Origin: Corynebacterium sp.
GTDB taxonomy: Bacteria > Actinomycetota > Actinomycetes > Mycobacteriales > Mycobacteriaceae
Assembly: GCF_030532195.1 (NCBI RefSeq)
Contig: NZ_JAUNLP010000005.1
Coordinates: forward strand, 62,001 to 126,000
DNA length: 64,000 bases
Reading direction: 5' to 3'
Part shown: positions 44,503 through 52,532 of the stretch, piece by piece
Layout of the letters: every line of letters starts with the position of its first letter
Numbering within the stretch: position 1 is the first letter of the stretch
Made by a program: the position numbers and the translations under genes
The notes under the pieces: generated by a model
Told to the model about the DNA's origin: nothing
Seen by the model: only the letters and a program-made list of their open reading frames with translations
Databases searched by the model: none

Positions 44503-44539
44503 TGGGGTAGTTAAAGGTTTACTTGGGGTAGTCAAAGGT
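44503..44539. promoter_or_regulatory. two 16-bp direct repeats, 21 bp apart
   Basis: TGGGGTAGTTAAAGGT (44503) and TGGGGTAGTCAAAGGT (44524) differ at one base and start exactly 21 bp (two helix turns) apart, about 55-90 bp upstream of the secreted-protein ATG. They look like a site for an activator that binds in tandem. Confidence 0.5.
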
Positions 44540-44593
44540 GGGCTGAGATTAGAAAACCCGGATTTGAGCCGTTGGCTATGTAACGCTTAGAGC

Positions 44594-45134
44594 ATGGTAA
44601 TCAGGAAGCATTTTTTTTGGAACAACCATAACCTGCCTTAGTGCAGTTTCCTTTCTATTCTCACAAGCTGCCGAAGCGGCACCAATAAATAATGAGACCA
44701 CAGAAGTCGTAAAGGCAGCGGACAAGTTCAGCGAAGTCGAATTTAAAGACAGGAACGCTGGAGCGACAACTGGAACCCGTAGTGCAGGTGGAGGTACTTG
44801 GGCACCTGGAGGAATTGGAGCCCGAGTAACTCTCGGAGTCGGCGGGCAAGGGCTTGAGCTAGGGGAAGTACACATAACGTACTATCCGAGCCTCGACTGG
44901 AAAGTCGATAACATCTGTAACGTCGCATATGAGTTGACCTACTATGACGCTACTGGGAGCCGACAAGTAGTGAGTGAAGAACCGGGCGGTTGCCACCCAA
45001 TCGCCGTGCCTTGGGGCCAGACCTTCAATATGGCTGGCGTTCAGACCCAGGACGGGAGCAAGACCTGCGGAAGAATTCAGCTAAAAGATGAAAATCAGTG
45101 GTCACCTTATACATGTGTCACTATGCATAAGTAA
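44594..45134 (+). pseudogene. secreted protein gene with a frameshift in a T8 tract
   Basis: From ATG 44594 the sequence reads MVIRKHFF and then, in a run of eight T (44611-44618), goes out of frame. With seven T the reading would continue GTTITCLSAVSFLFSQAAEA and stay open for 179 codons to the TAA at 45134. The result would be a good signal peptide, then a mature part with four cysteines (about residues 108, 133, 158 and 174), Gly-rich around GGGTWAPGGIGARVTLG. The family is not recognised. The long intact downstream frame argues against old decay. Phase variation, transcript slippage or a sequencing error are all possible. Confidence 0.75.
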
Positions 45135-45144
45135 GGAGATTTAC

Positions 45145-45258
45145 ATGCTTTCGATAATCGCACTTATTGTCGGAATTATTTTCGCAAGTACCGTTATTGC
45201 GTTGCTGCGCTCTATGGACAAAAAGTTGGATGCGGTGCTGGAGCACCTACAGCGCTAG
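45145..45258 (+). CDS. 37-aa single-TM membrane peptide
   Basis: ATG 45145 is preceded by a strong AAGGAGAT and lies 10 bp after the secreted-protein gene. It reads MLSIIALIVGIIFASTVIAL, then LRSMDKKLDAVLEHLQR: one membrane helix, then an amphipathic basic tail. Its stop lies inside the right repeat copy and overlaps the end of the convergent fadH. It is the membrane member of the secreted/membrane pair. A partner or immunity function is only a guess. Confidence 0.65.
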   Translation: MLSIIALIVGIIFASTVIALLRSMDKKLDAVLEHLQR

Positions 45259-45302
45259 TGCGACCTCCACGGCCTGGCGGATGGCGCGCTTGGCATCCAG
45301 CT
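45244..45302. repeat. right copy of the 59-bp direct repeat (attR-like)
   Basis: This copy is the functional 3' end of fadH, and it also supplies the last codons of the 37-aa peptide on the other strand. See the left copy at 44412-44470. Confidence 0.95.
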
Positions 45303-47307
45303 CAGCGGCAACATCAGCGCCACCGATGATGGTGACGTTGGAGTTGTCGCCGGTGACACTCTCGCGGTCTGCGCCGCCCAGGCAGTCCAGATTGGACTCC
45401 TGACCAGTACAGACAATGACGTTATCAACCGCGATGACCTGCGGCTTGTCCTCGATGGTGATGTGCAGGCCCTCGTCATCAATGCGCTTGTACGTCACGC
45501 CGGTGTATTTGTGCACACCGGCCTTTTTAATCTCCGCGCGGTGAACCCAACCGGTGGTCTTGCCCAGTCCCTTGCCGATTCGCGAGGTCTTGCGCTGCAG
45601 CAGGTGCACCTCGCGGTCAATCTCGAACTGTTCCGCAGTGCCGTTGATTGCACCCGGCTTGCCCAGGCCAGCACGTGCCTCGGCGGGGTCGGCGACACCC
45701 CAGGAATCCTTCCAGGCCTCGACGGTCTGATTCGGCTTGCGAGTGAGGAACTCACAGACGTCAATACCGATGCCACCAGCGCCGATGACGGCCACCTTCT
45801 TGCCGGCCTGCTTTGCCCCGGAGAGCAGCTCATCGTAGCGAATGACCTTTTCGTGGTCGATGCCGTCGATCTCAGGGATGCGCGGGGTAACGCCCGTGGC
45901 CACCACCACGTGATCGAATGTAGTCTTCAGCTCGTTGACGTCGGCACGCGTGCCCAGGTGAACTGGCACGTCGAGGACCTCCAGGCGGCGAGAGAAGTAC
46001 TTCAGCGTCTCGGCGTAGTCCTCCTTGCCCGGAATCTTGGCAGCGAGGTTGAACTGGCCACCAATCTGGTCCGCGGCCTCGAAAACCTCCGGGCGGTGAC
46101 CGCGCTCGGCGGCGGCCTCCGCGAAGGCGAGCCCCGCCACACCAGCGCCGATGACCGCGACGCGCTGGGCCTTATCCTTCGGCACGGGCACAGAGATCAG
46201 CTCAGTTTCGTAGGCCGCCTTCGGGTTGACCAGGCAGGTCGAGCGCTTGTTGGCAAACGTGTGGTCCAAGCAGGCCTGATTACAGGCAATACAGGTGTTG
46301 ATCTGGTCGGCGCGACCGTCACCGGCCTTGATGGCGAAGTCCGGGTCAGCCAGCAGCGGGCGTGCCATGGAGATCAGGTCAGCGTTGCCATCGGCGAGGA
46401 TCTTCTCCGCAACTTCGGGACGATTAATCCTGTTGGATGCGGTCACGGGGACGTCGACAAGCGAGCGGAGACGACCTGTCAGATTGGCGAATGCGGCGCG
46501 TGGCACGGACGTGACGATGGTCGGGATGCGTGCTTCGTGCCAGCCGATGCCGGTGTTGAAGACGTTGACGCCGGCTGCGACGAGACGCTGTGCGAGATCG
46601 GTGGTCTCGGACCATGTCTGACCGTCTTCGACCAGGTCAAGCAGGGAAATGCGGTACTGCAGGAGGAAGTCCTCGCCGACTTCCGCGCGGATGCGGCGCA
46701 CGATTTCGATGGGCAGGCGCATGCGTGCCTCGGCACTGCCGCCCCAGTTATCCGAGCGGTGATTGGTGCGCTCGGCCAGGAACTGGTTGAGCAGGTAGCC
46801 CTCGGAACCCATGATCTCAATACCGTCATAACCAGCGCGTTTCGCTAGTTTGGCGGCGCGGACATAGGCGCGAATGGTGCGCTCGACGTCGAAACCGGTC
46901 AGGCGGTGAGCCTTGAACGGGCTGATCGGCGACTGACCGGTATCTGCGGAGCGCGCCAGCGGGCTGTAGCTGTAGCGACCGGCATGCAGGATCTGCAGCA
47001 CGATGTGACTGCCGTGGGAATGCACGCGGTCAGTGACGCGGCGGTGATTGTCCGCCATGCGTGTCGACGCCATCATTGAACCGACCGGAGTGAGCCAACC
47101 TTCTACGTTGGGCGCATAACCGCCAGTGACAATGAGGCCCACGCCGCCTTCGGCGCGACGTCCCAGGTAGGCGGCCAGTTTTGGGATATCGCGGGTGCGA
47201 TCTTCCAAGCCGGAGTGCATGGACCCCATGACGATACGATTGCGCAGGGTCAGCGGACCGACATCGAGGGGCGAGAGCAGATGCGGAAACTGTGGCTTGT
47301 CAGACAT
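45247..47307 (-). CDS. fadH: 2,4-dienoyl-CoA reductase-like NADH:flavin oxidoreductase
   Basis: A 686-aa iron-sulfur flavoenzyme. The N-terminal old-yellow-enzyme TIM barrel is at about 1-330 (LLSPLDVGPLTLRNRIVMGSM). The 4Fe-4S cluster motif is CIACNQACLDHTF..C with Cys339, 342, 346 and 358. C-terminal FAD and NADPH Rossmann domains follow (VAVIGAGVAGLAFAEAAAERG; VAVIGAGGIGIDVCEFL). Length and order match FadH, which reduces 2,4-dienoyl-CoA in unsaturated fatty acid breakdown, though related reductases use other substrates. ATG 47307 (MSDKPQFPHLL) is chosen over a much longer spurious frame. Confidence 0.9.
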   Translation of the reverse strand: MSDKPQFPHLLSPLDVGPLTLRNRIVMGSMHSGLEDRTRDIPKLAAYLGRRAEGGVGLIVTGGYAPNVEGWLTPVGSMMASTRMADNHRRVTDRVHSHGSHIVLQILHAGRYSYSPLARSADTGQSPISPFKAHRLTGFDVERTIRAYVRAAKLAKRAGYDGIEIMGSEGYLLNQFLAERTNHRSDNWGGSAEARMRLPIEIVRRIRAEVGEDFLLQYRISLLDLVEDGQTWSETTDLAQRLVAAGVNVFNTGIGWHEARIPTIVTSVPRAAFANLTGRLRSLVDVPVTASNRINRPEVAEKILADGNADLISMARPLLADPDFAIKAGDGRADQINTCIACNQACLDHTFANKRSTCLVNPKAAYETELISVPVPKDKAQRVAVIGAGVAGLAFAEAAAERGHRPEVFEAADQIGGQFNLAAKIPGKEDYAETLKYFSRRLEVLDVPVHLGTRADVNELKTTFDHVVVATGVTPRIPEIDGIDHEKVIRYDELLSGAKQAGKKVAVIGAGGIGIDVCEFLTRKPNQTVEAWKDSWGVADPAEARAGLGKPGAINGTAEQFEIDREVHLLQRKTSRIGKGLGKTTGWVHRAEIKKAGVHKYTGVTYKRIDDEGLHITIEDKPQVIAVDNVIVCTGQESNLDCLGGADRESVTGDNSNVTIIGGADVAAELDAKRAIRQAVEVALAL

Positions 47308-47376
47308 GTAACAAGTATCCCGGTTTTGGTGGCAATACATGCGCAAATTGGCAAAATTTCCAGCCAGTTCTAGGTA

Positions 47377-47392
47377 GGTTTCACGTGAAACT
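47377..47392. other. parS site (ParB binding, chromosome partition)
   Basis: GGTTTCACGTGAAACT contains the perfect 14-bp parS core GTTTCACGTGAAAC; the consensus 16-mer has T and A at the ends. It lies in the 183-bp divergent gap between fadH and the SDR gene. A degenerate form, TGTTTCACGTGCGGAT (11 of 16), lies 1.2 kb away at 48620. Corynebacterial parS sites cluster near the origin. Confidence 0.88.
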
Positions 47393-47490
47393 TCAGGTGT
47401 GAAGCATTTGTTGATTCTCGGCGGAGGAGTGCGGCATGTGACTACAGTCGTGGATATCAGTGCACGCACGTAGCAAGGAGTTGAGCCCTC

Positions 47491-48252
47491 ATGACCTCTG
47501 AAACTTCCACAAGCGACAAAAAGGTTGCCGTCGTCACTGGCGCTTCCTCCGGTATCGGTGCCGCAACTGCCAAGCAGTTTGCCGAAGCTGGCTTCCGCGT
47601 TGTTCTCGGCGCACGCCGTGAGGACAGGCTCGAGGCTGTAGCGGAGGAAATTCGCGCAGCCGGTGGCGAGGCCACGGTCTACAAGGTCGATGTGACCTCG
47701 GACGATGATGTTGCAGCGCTGGCAGAGGCGGAGCCGCACGTGGACGTGCTGGTCAACAACGCCGGTGGCGCCTGGGGTATGGAGTCGGTGGAAGGTGCCA
47801 TCGAGGAGAAGTGGCGCTGGATGTACGACGTCAACGTGCTGGGCACCCTGCGCGTTACTCGGGCACTGATGCCCGCGCTGAAATCCACTAGCGGCATTGT
47901 GCTCACCGTCGGCTCGATTGCGGGCCGCCAGGTCTACACCGGTGGTGCGGGCTACAACGCCGCCAAGCACGCCGAGCGCGCTCTGGTTGAGGTGCTGCGC
48001 CAGGAAGTCGCTGCTGATGGCGTGCGCGTCACCGAAATCGATCCGGGTCGCGTTCACACCGATTTCTCGCTCGTGCGTTTCGACGGCGACGAAGCCAAGG
48101 CAGCTGCTGTCTACGACGGAGTGGAGTCCCTGACCGCCGACGACATCGCTGACATCATCGTCTTTGCCGCCACCCGCCCACACCGCGTTAACATCGACTT
48201 TCTGCAGGTCACTCCAATCGACCAGGTTGGTGGAGCCAAGCCGAAGAAGTAG
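47491..48252 (+). CDS. SDR-family oxidoreductase, YdfG-like
   Basis: A 253-aa short-chain dehydrogenase. It has VTGASSGIGAATAKQFAEAG at the start, VLVNNAGGAWG, the catalytic Ser in TVGSIAGRQVY and YNAAK, and the end VNIDFLQVTPIDQ. It resembles YdfG/serine 3-dehydrogenase-type enzymes that oxidise hydroxy acids with NADP. The substrate is unknown. It lies 65 bp upstream of a second SDR in the same direction. Confidence 0.88.
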   Translation: MTSETSTSDKKVAVVTGASSGIGAATAKQFAEAGFRVVLGARREDRLEAVAEEIRAAGGEATVYKVDVTSDDDVAALAEAEPHVDVLVNNAGGAWGMESVEGAIEEKWRWMYDVNVLGTLRVTRALMPALKSTSGIVLTVGSIAGRQVYTGGAGYNAAKHAERALVEVLRQEVAADGVRVTEIDPGRVHTDFSLVRFDGDEAKAAAVYDGVESLTADDIADIIVFAATRPHRVNIDFLQVTPIDQVGGAKPKK

Positions 48253-48317
48253 CTCGGCGCACACGCCGGGCAAAAACACTCATCCAAGCACAAAATCCGA
48301 ATAAAGAGGAGCCGTAC

Positions 48318-49049
48318 ATGAGCATGGAAATTGCTGCCGATACCAAGATTGCCCTGGTCACAGGCGCAAGCCGCGGTATTGGACTGGCAGTGGCCAAGAA
48401 TCTCTCCCGTGATCACCACGTCATTGTGGGCGCTACCAGTGCTGAATCTGCCGAGAAGGTGGCGTCGCAATTGCCGTCGGCAAGCGTATTCGTTGCGGAC
48501 CTGGGCGATGCCGACGCGATGAACGCGGCAGTGACGGGACTTCTGGATGAGCTCGGTGAGCACGGGCTGGACGTGCTGGTGCACTCGGCGGGCGTGTACG
48601 TCGATGGCAATGTGGCGGATGTTTCACGTGCGGATTGGGCGCGCATTATGGACGTCAATGTCGTCGCCGTCGCCGATTTGACGCGTCAGCTGCTGCCGGC
48701 GCTGCGCAAGGCCTCCGGCACCCTGGTGACCATCAACTCGGGTTCCGGATTCCGCGCGTCAGCTGGAACTTCGCCGTATGCGGCATCGAAGTTTGCGCTG
48801 CGGGCCTTCACTGATGCGCTGCGTGAAGAGGAGCGCGGTGCCGTGCGTGTCAGCTCCGTGCACCCGGGGCGCGTCGATACGGATATGCAGGTTGATCTGC
48901 AGACGAATTGGCACCGCGATGAAGCCGATTGGCGTTACGACGGCTCGAAGTTTATGCGGCCGGAGTCGATTGCTGCGGCCGTTCGCCTGGCTGTCGATAC
49001 CGGCCCTGATGCCAATGTGGATGAGATTCAGGTGCGGCCGCGAGTGTAA
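48318..49049 (+). CDS. SDR-family oxidoreductase
   Basis: A 243-aa short-chain dehydrogenase. The cofactor motif is VTGASRGIGLAVAKNLSRD. VLVHSAGVYVDG follows, then the catalytic Ser in TINSGSGFRAS and YAASK. The substrate is unknown. AGAGGAG lies upstream of ATG 48318. A bidirectional terminator (49065-49104) separates it from the convergent fadD. Confidence 0.88.
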   Translation: MSMEIAADTKIALVTGASRGIGLAVAKNLSRDHHVIVGATSAESAEKVASQLPSASVFVADLGDADAMNAAVTGLLDELGEHGLDVLVHSAGVYVDGNVADVSRADWARIMDVNVVAVADLTRQLLPALRKASGTLVTINSGSGFRASAGTSPYAASKFALRAFTDALREEERGAVRVSSVHPGRVDTDMQVDLQTNWHRDEADWRYDGSKFMRPESIAAAVRLAVDTGPDANVDEIQVRPRV

Positions 49050-49064
49050 GTGCTTGAGATAGCA

Positions 49065-49104
49065 AAAAATGTGCCCACACGGCAGATGGCCGGTGGGCTC
49101 ATTT
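49065..49104. terminator. bidirectional terminator
   Basis: GCCCACACGGC and GCCGGTGGGC form an imperfect stem between AAAAAAT and ATTTT. It ends both the SDR gene and the convergent fadD. Confidence 0.75.
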
Positions 49105-49118
49105 TCTAATGCGCTTTT

Positions 49119-50816
49119 TTACTGAGCGTCCAGGTTCAGGCGCTCGTGCATTGCCTTGACCTCACGCGGAACAACCTTGCCGATGGCGTTGCGCGGCAGG
49201 GAGTCCACGAAGAAGACGCGGTCCGGCATGCAGTGCTCAGCCAGGTTCTCGCGGACGTACTCGCGCAGCATCTCACCGGTGAGGTTCTTGCCCGGCTCGC
49301 TGTCTTCGCGGACGACGTAAAGGTAGAGGTCAGCGAAGATTTCGTCGTTCTCATTGGTGCCGTGACAGTAGACATCGGCGATACCCGGCACTGGGCCGAG
49401 GATCTCCTCAATCTCGCGCGGGAAGATGTTCTCGCCGCCCTTGATCACCATGTCGTCGGAGCGACCGCAGACGTACAGGTAGCCGTCCTGGTCAATGCGG
49501 CCGAGGTCACCAATCTGGAACAGGCCGTCGACGGTGGTGAACTTGTCCTTCTTGTTCAGGTAGCCGATGAAGGAGAGCTCCTGCGCGGTGTGAATCATGC
49601 CGACCTCGCCTGGCTCGACCTCTTCGCCGTCGTCACCCAGGATGCGAACCTTGGCGCCAATAGCCGGGCGACCTGCGGATTCAGGGCGGGATGCGAGGTC
49701 CGGGCCGGATGCAATCGAGCACAGACCAGCCTCGGTGGAACCGTAGAAGTTGCAGATGACCGGGCCGAAGCGGTGGGTCAGTGCGGACACCAGCCAGCCT
49801 GGGATGGCGTTGCCCGAGGAGACGATGAAGCGGAACGGACCAATCTTGCGGTTCGGCTCCTCATCCAATGCGTCCTTAATCTGGCGCAGGAAGAAGGCGG
49901 CGGAAATCATGCCGTTTGCGCCGTACTTTTCGCACTGGTCGATGGCCTTCTTCGGGTCGAAGATGCGCATGGTGATAATGGTGGCGCCGGTGGCCAGACC
50001 AATCAGAACGTTTGCCCAGCCCCATGCGTGAAACATGGAAGCGGACTGGTGGATGACCATGTTGCGGCGCCACGGCACACGCTCGGCGATAGCACCGAGG
50101 GTTGCCGGAGTCTTCGGCTCGTTACGCAGAACGCCCTTCGGGATACCGGTGGTGCCGGAGGACATAATGATGATGCGGCCCTGCTCCGGCTTCGGCTTGA
50201 ACTGAGTGGTCGACTTACGACCTTCCTCAATAAGGTCCTCCATGAACACGAAGTTCTTGGGCGCATTCTTGCGGGTCTCCGGGCTGGTCACAGAGGTAAC
50301 GACGACGGTGACATCATCGATGTCCTCCGGCAGGTTGCCCAGGAACTCGTCATCGACGAACAGGAACTTGGTGTCGTTCTGGTCAATGATGCCGCGAATC
50401 TGGGTCGGGCCAGAACCAATGTTCATCAGCATAATTTCAGAGCCGATGAATGCCTTAATAGCCATTGGCAGGATGATGCCGCGACCGTTGCGTGCAATAA
50501 CGCCGAAGCTGGACTTCTCGGTCATGCCGCGATCCATCATGGCGCGGGCAAGGGCCTGAGAGTTTTCCAGCAGCTGAGAGTAAGTCAGCTCGCCGTCATC
50601 GTCGACCAGGGCCAGGCGATCCGGGTAACGCAGAGCACCCATCGAAATCAGGCTGGCCACGGAGAACTTCAAGCGACGCAGGTAATCCAGCATTTGCGGG
50701 GCCTGCTTCGGAGTCATGTGCAGGGCACCGGTACGCAGCAGTGGCGCGACCGACTGGAAAATAGCCTTGACTTGGAGACCAAGTGGTACTTGTGGAGCCT
50801 TCATTTCAGCTGCCAT
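49119..50816 (-). CDS. fadD: long-chain acyl-CoA synthetase (FadD-type)
   Basis: A 565-aa AMP-binding enzyme that activates fatty acids via acyl-AMP. It has IIIMSSGTTGIPKGV (P-loop), YGSTEAGLCSIA, the motif LFQIGDLGRIDQDGYLYVCGR with the conserved Asp and Arg, and the C-terminal Lys region PRNAIGKVVPREV. ATG 50816 has GGAGGA at the right distance. Its neighbours fadH and the SDRs suggest fatty-acid use. TCACACTAGTGCGA, an imperfect dyad about 75 bp upstream of the start, may be a regulatory site. Confidence 0.93.
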   Translation of the reverse strand: MAAEMKAPQVPLGLQVKAIFQSVAPLLRTGALHMTPKQAPQMLDYLRRLKFSVASLISMGALRYPDRLALVDDDGELTYSQLLENSQALARAMMDRGMTEKSSFGVIARNGRGIILPMAIKAFIGSEIMLMNIGSGPTQIRGIIDQNDTKFLFVDDEFLGNLPEDIDDVTVVVTSVTSPETRKNAPKNFVFMEDLIEEGRKSTTQFKPKPEQGRIIIMSSGTTGIPKGVLRNEPKTPATLGAIAERVPWRRNMVIHQSASMFHAWGWANVLIGLATGATIITMRIFDPKKAIDQCEKYGANGMISAAFFLRQIKDALDEEPNRKIGPFRFIVSSGNAIPGWLVSALTHRFGPVICNFYGSTEAGLCSIASGPDLASRPESAGRPAIGAKVRILGDDGEEVEPGEVGMIHTAQELSFIGYLNKKDKFTTVDGLFQIGDLGRIDQDGYLYVCGRSDDMVIKGGENIFPREIEEILGPVPGIADVYCHGTNENDEIFADLYLYVVREDSEPGKNLTGEMLREYVRENLAEHCMPDRVFFVDSLPRNAIGKVVPREVKAMHERLNLDAQ

Positions 50817-51374
50817 GAGTGAGAATCCTCCGGGATGATGGACAATCAGATAAACGACGCTAGGCAACCGTTGTTACATCGTAAACATCAGTCACACTAG
50901 TGCGATTTTGCAACAACAGAACCTTAACAAACCCGCCGCAAATCAAGAAGTAGTTTTCATAAAGAAAACGCGCGGATACGCATTCATGCGCACCATGCTT
51001 GACGACGGCAGGCTCTGGATGTGTGCCCCAAAGGATACAGCGTTATCAAACGGTTATAAACCTGCCCCGAAGGGGCAATTATAACGAAATGATAACATCA
51101 GCGTAACGGAATCAACGTCTGATTTTGCATCGCTGTGGCTGCATAAGCGGGAACTTTGCTGATGCTTAGCCGATCTTAAATATATGAATTATTGGATAAT
51201 CGCCCCCAGAAACTAGGGGAGAAAATTTCCCTGAAAAATTTCGCATTTCGCGCAGGTAATGGCGATAAATTGCTCGAATCGGGATGCGGCAAACGGTGCA
51301 TTGGCATCGAGTTTGTCTGAAGGTGCCTCAAAATATTTGAATCGGGCGTTGCCCTAATTCAGGGTTACGACCGC
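50817..51374. other. gene-free region of about 560 bp
   Basis: No supported gene. It holds the promoter side of fadD, a hairpin TGCCCC/GGGGCA near 51064-51079 and an AT-rich middle with several GTTATNA/ATAAC words. A 32-codon frame at 50985 has no ribosome site, and I do not call it. Confidence 0.6.
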
Positions 51375-52265
51375 CTAGTTCGCTAGTGGAAGTGCAGCTA
51401 GTGCTGCGTCGTCTTCAGGCCTGCAGGTATCGAGCCAACGATTGATGGCATCGTGCTCTGCCTGTGTGACCCACAGTTGGTACTTACGCTTGACGGCAAC
51501 CTGCCGCGCCACATATTGGCAGCGGAACGGACTGTTGGACGGCAGCCATGTTGCCGCATCGCTGTCGCGCTTTTGCTGGTTGGCGGGGCCATCCACGGCC
51601 AAGAGGTTGAGCGGATCATTGGCGAAGTCCTGGCGAACTTCAGGTGGGAGCTGCTGAGCTCCCTTTTGCCAGGCATCGCTGAGGGCTACGACATGGTCAA
51701 TCTGCACGGCCGAAGAGGTGTCTCGACCGCGCTGGAACTCAATGATGGCTCCGGTGTACGGGTCATTGAGCTGACCTGCGAGGACAACGCAATCGCGCGT
51801 GTTTGGCTTGTATGCCTTATTAATAAGGTCACGATTCAGAATATCGTTGCGAGTATCGCAGCCGTTATGTCCAAACTCCGTGGAGACATCGTCGCTCCAG
51901 CGCTGCCCGAACTGGTCGCGTGCATAGCCGGTCTTCGGGGCGCGTCCCTTGATCTCCAGTTCGTTCAATGCGCTGCGGGCGACGTCGACAAGCGCGGTCT
52001 GCGGCGGCTCGTCGGCGGCAGTGGGCGGCGCTGGCGGTGCTGGTGGTGCTGGCGCGTCAGGAGCGCCCGGCGTATCCGGCGTATCCGGTGTATCGGGTGT
52101 GTCCGGTGTGGTCGGCTGCTCGGGGGCGACCTGCGGCGTTGGCTGTGGCGGCTCAGTGTCGAAGAATGCGTCGGTCGCGTCCGGCGTGCAGCCGGTGATA
52201 AGTGCGAGCGAGCCGAGGGTGAGCACGAGGCCGCGAAGTGCGCGGAGTCTACGGGTGGCGAGCAT
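51375..52265 (-). CDS. secreted HNH-nuclease-like lipoprotein (DUF1524)
   Basis: A 296-aa exported protein. The lipoprotein signal is LRGLVLTLGSLALITGC. A Pro/Thr/Asp spacer with TPD repeats follows (encoded by 9-bp tandem repeats near 52069-52110), then the DUF1524/HNH domain: GYARDQFGQRW, DCVVLAGQLNDPYTG, IDHVVALSDAW with the first His, and DPLNLLAVDGPANQQKRDSDAATWLP. This is the common actinobacterial extracellular-nuclease type. The spacer probably crosses the cell wall. Confidence 0.9.
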   Translation of the reverse strand: MLATRRLRALRGLVLTLGSLALITGCTPDATDAFFDTEPPQPTPQVAPEQPTTPDTPDTPDTPDTPGAPDAPAPPAPPAPPTAADEPPQTALVDVARSALNELEIKGRAPKTGYARDQFGQRWSDDVSTEFGHNGCDTRNDILNRDLINKAYKPNTRDCVVLAGQLNDPYTGAIIEFQRGRDTSSAVQIDHVVALSDAWQKGAQQLPPEVRQDFANDPLNLLAVDGPANQQKRDSDAATWLPSNSPFRCQYVARQVAVKRKYQLWVTQAEHDAINRWLDTCRPEDDAALAALPLAN

Positions 52266-52532
52266 GGAGACGATATAACCATATCGAATACATGTTCGTC
52301 TTTAGTGGGGGTAAAAGTTTGTAAAAAGTAGATGGGGGACAAAAGAGGTAGTGAAGCCCCAGTTTTGTCCATTTAGGTAGCTAGGTCTAGCTCCTTCGGG
52401 GGTAAATGGCGTCAATAAATACCTAGTTACGTATTGCGATACGCCTAGATGAAAGTGCATTGTTAAAACAGTTGGAAATATAGATAACCCGTGTCCCCCA
52501 ATTGGCACAATGCACCTGTAAGGGGAAAAGCC

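Larger units (their letters stand above)
44412..45302. mobile_element. cassette inserted at the fadH 3' end
   Basis: A 773-bp segment (44471-45243) lies between two 59-bp copies of the fadH 3' end. One copy keeps the old junction with the nitroreductase gene and the other completes fadH. This is the arrangement left by Campbell-type integration of a small circle. It encodes a secreted protein (frameshifted) and a 37-aa membrane peptide, but no recombinase. Tandem duplication with later divergence is an alternative. The function is unknown. Confidence 0.6.

Noticed and set aside
47308..48279. N-terminal extension of the fadH frame to about 1010 residues
   Set aside because: The extra part is the antisense shadow of the SDR gene at 47491-48252. 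MSDKPQFPHLL at 47307 is the family-like start, and a parS site lies between.
49146..50822. 558-codon open frame antisense to fadD
   Set aside because: The same codon-bias shadow effect; fadD on the other strand has all acyl-CoA ligase motifs.
50985..51083. 32-codon frame in the fadD-HNH gap
   Set aside because: No ribosome site and no protein character.
51375..52265. HNH protein as a homing or mobile-element nuclease
   Set aside because: It has a lipoprotein signal and a wall-spanning spacer, so it is an exported DUF1524 protein.
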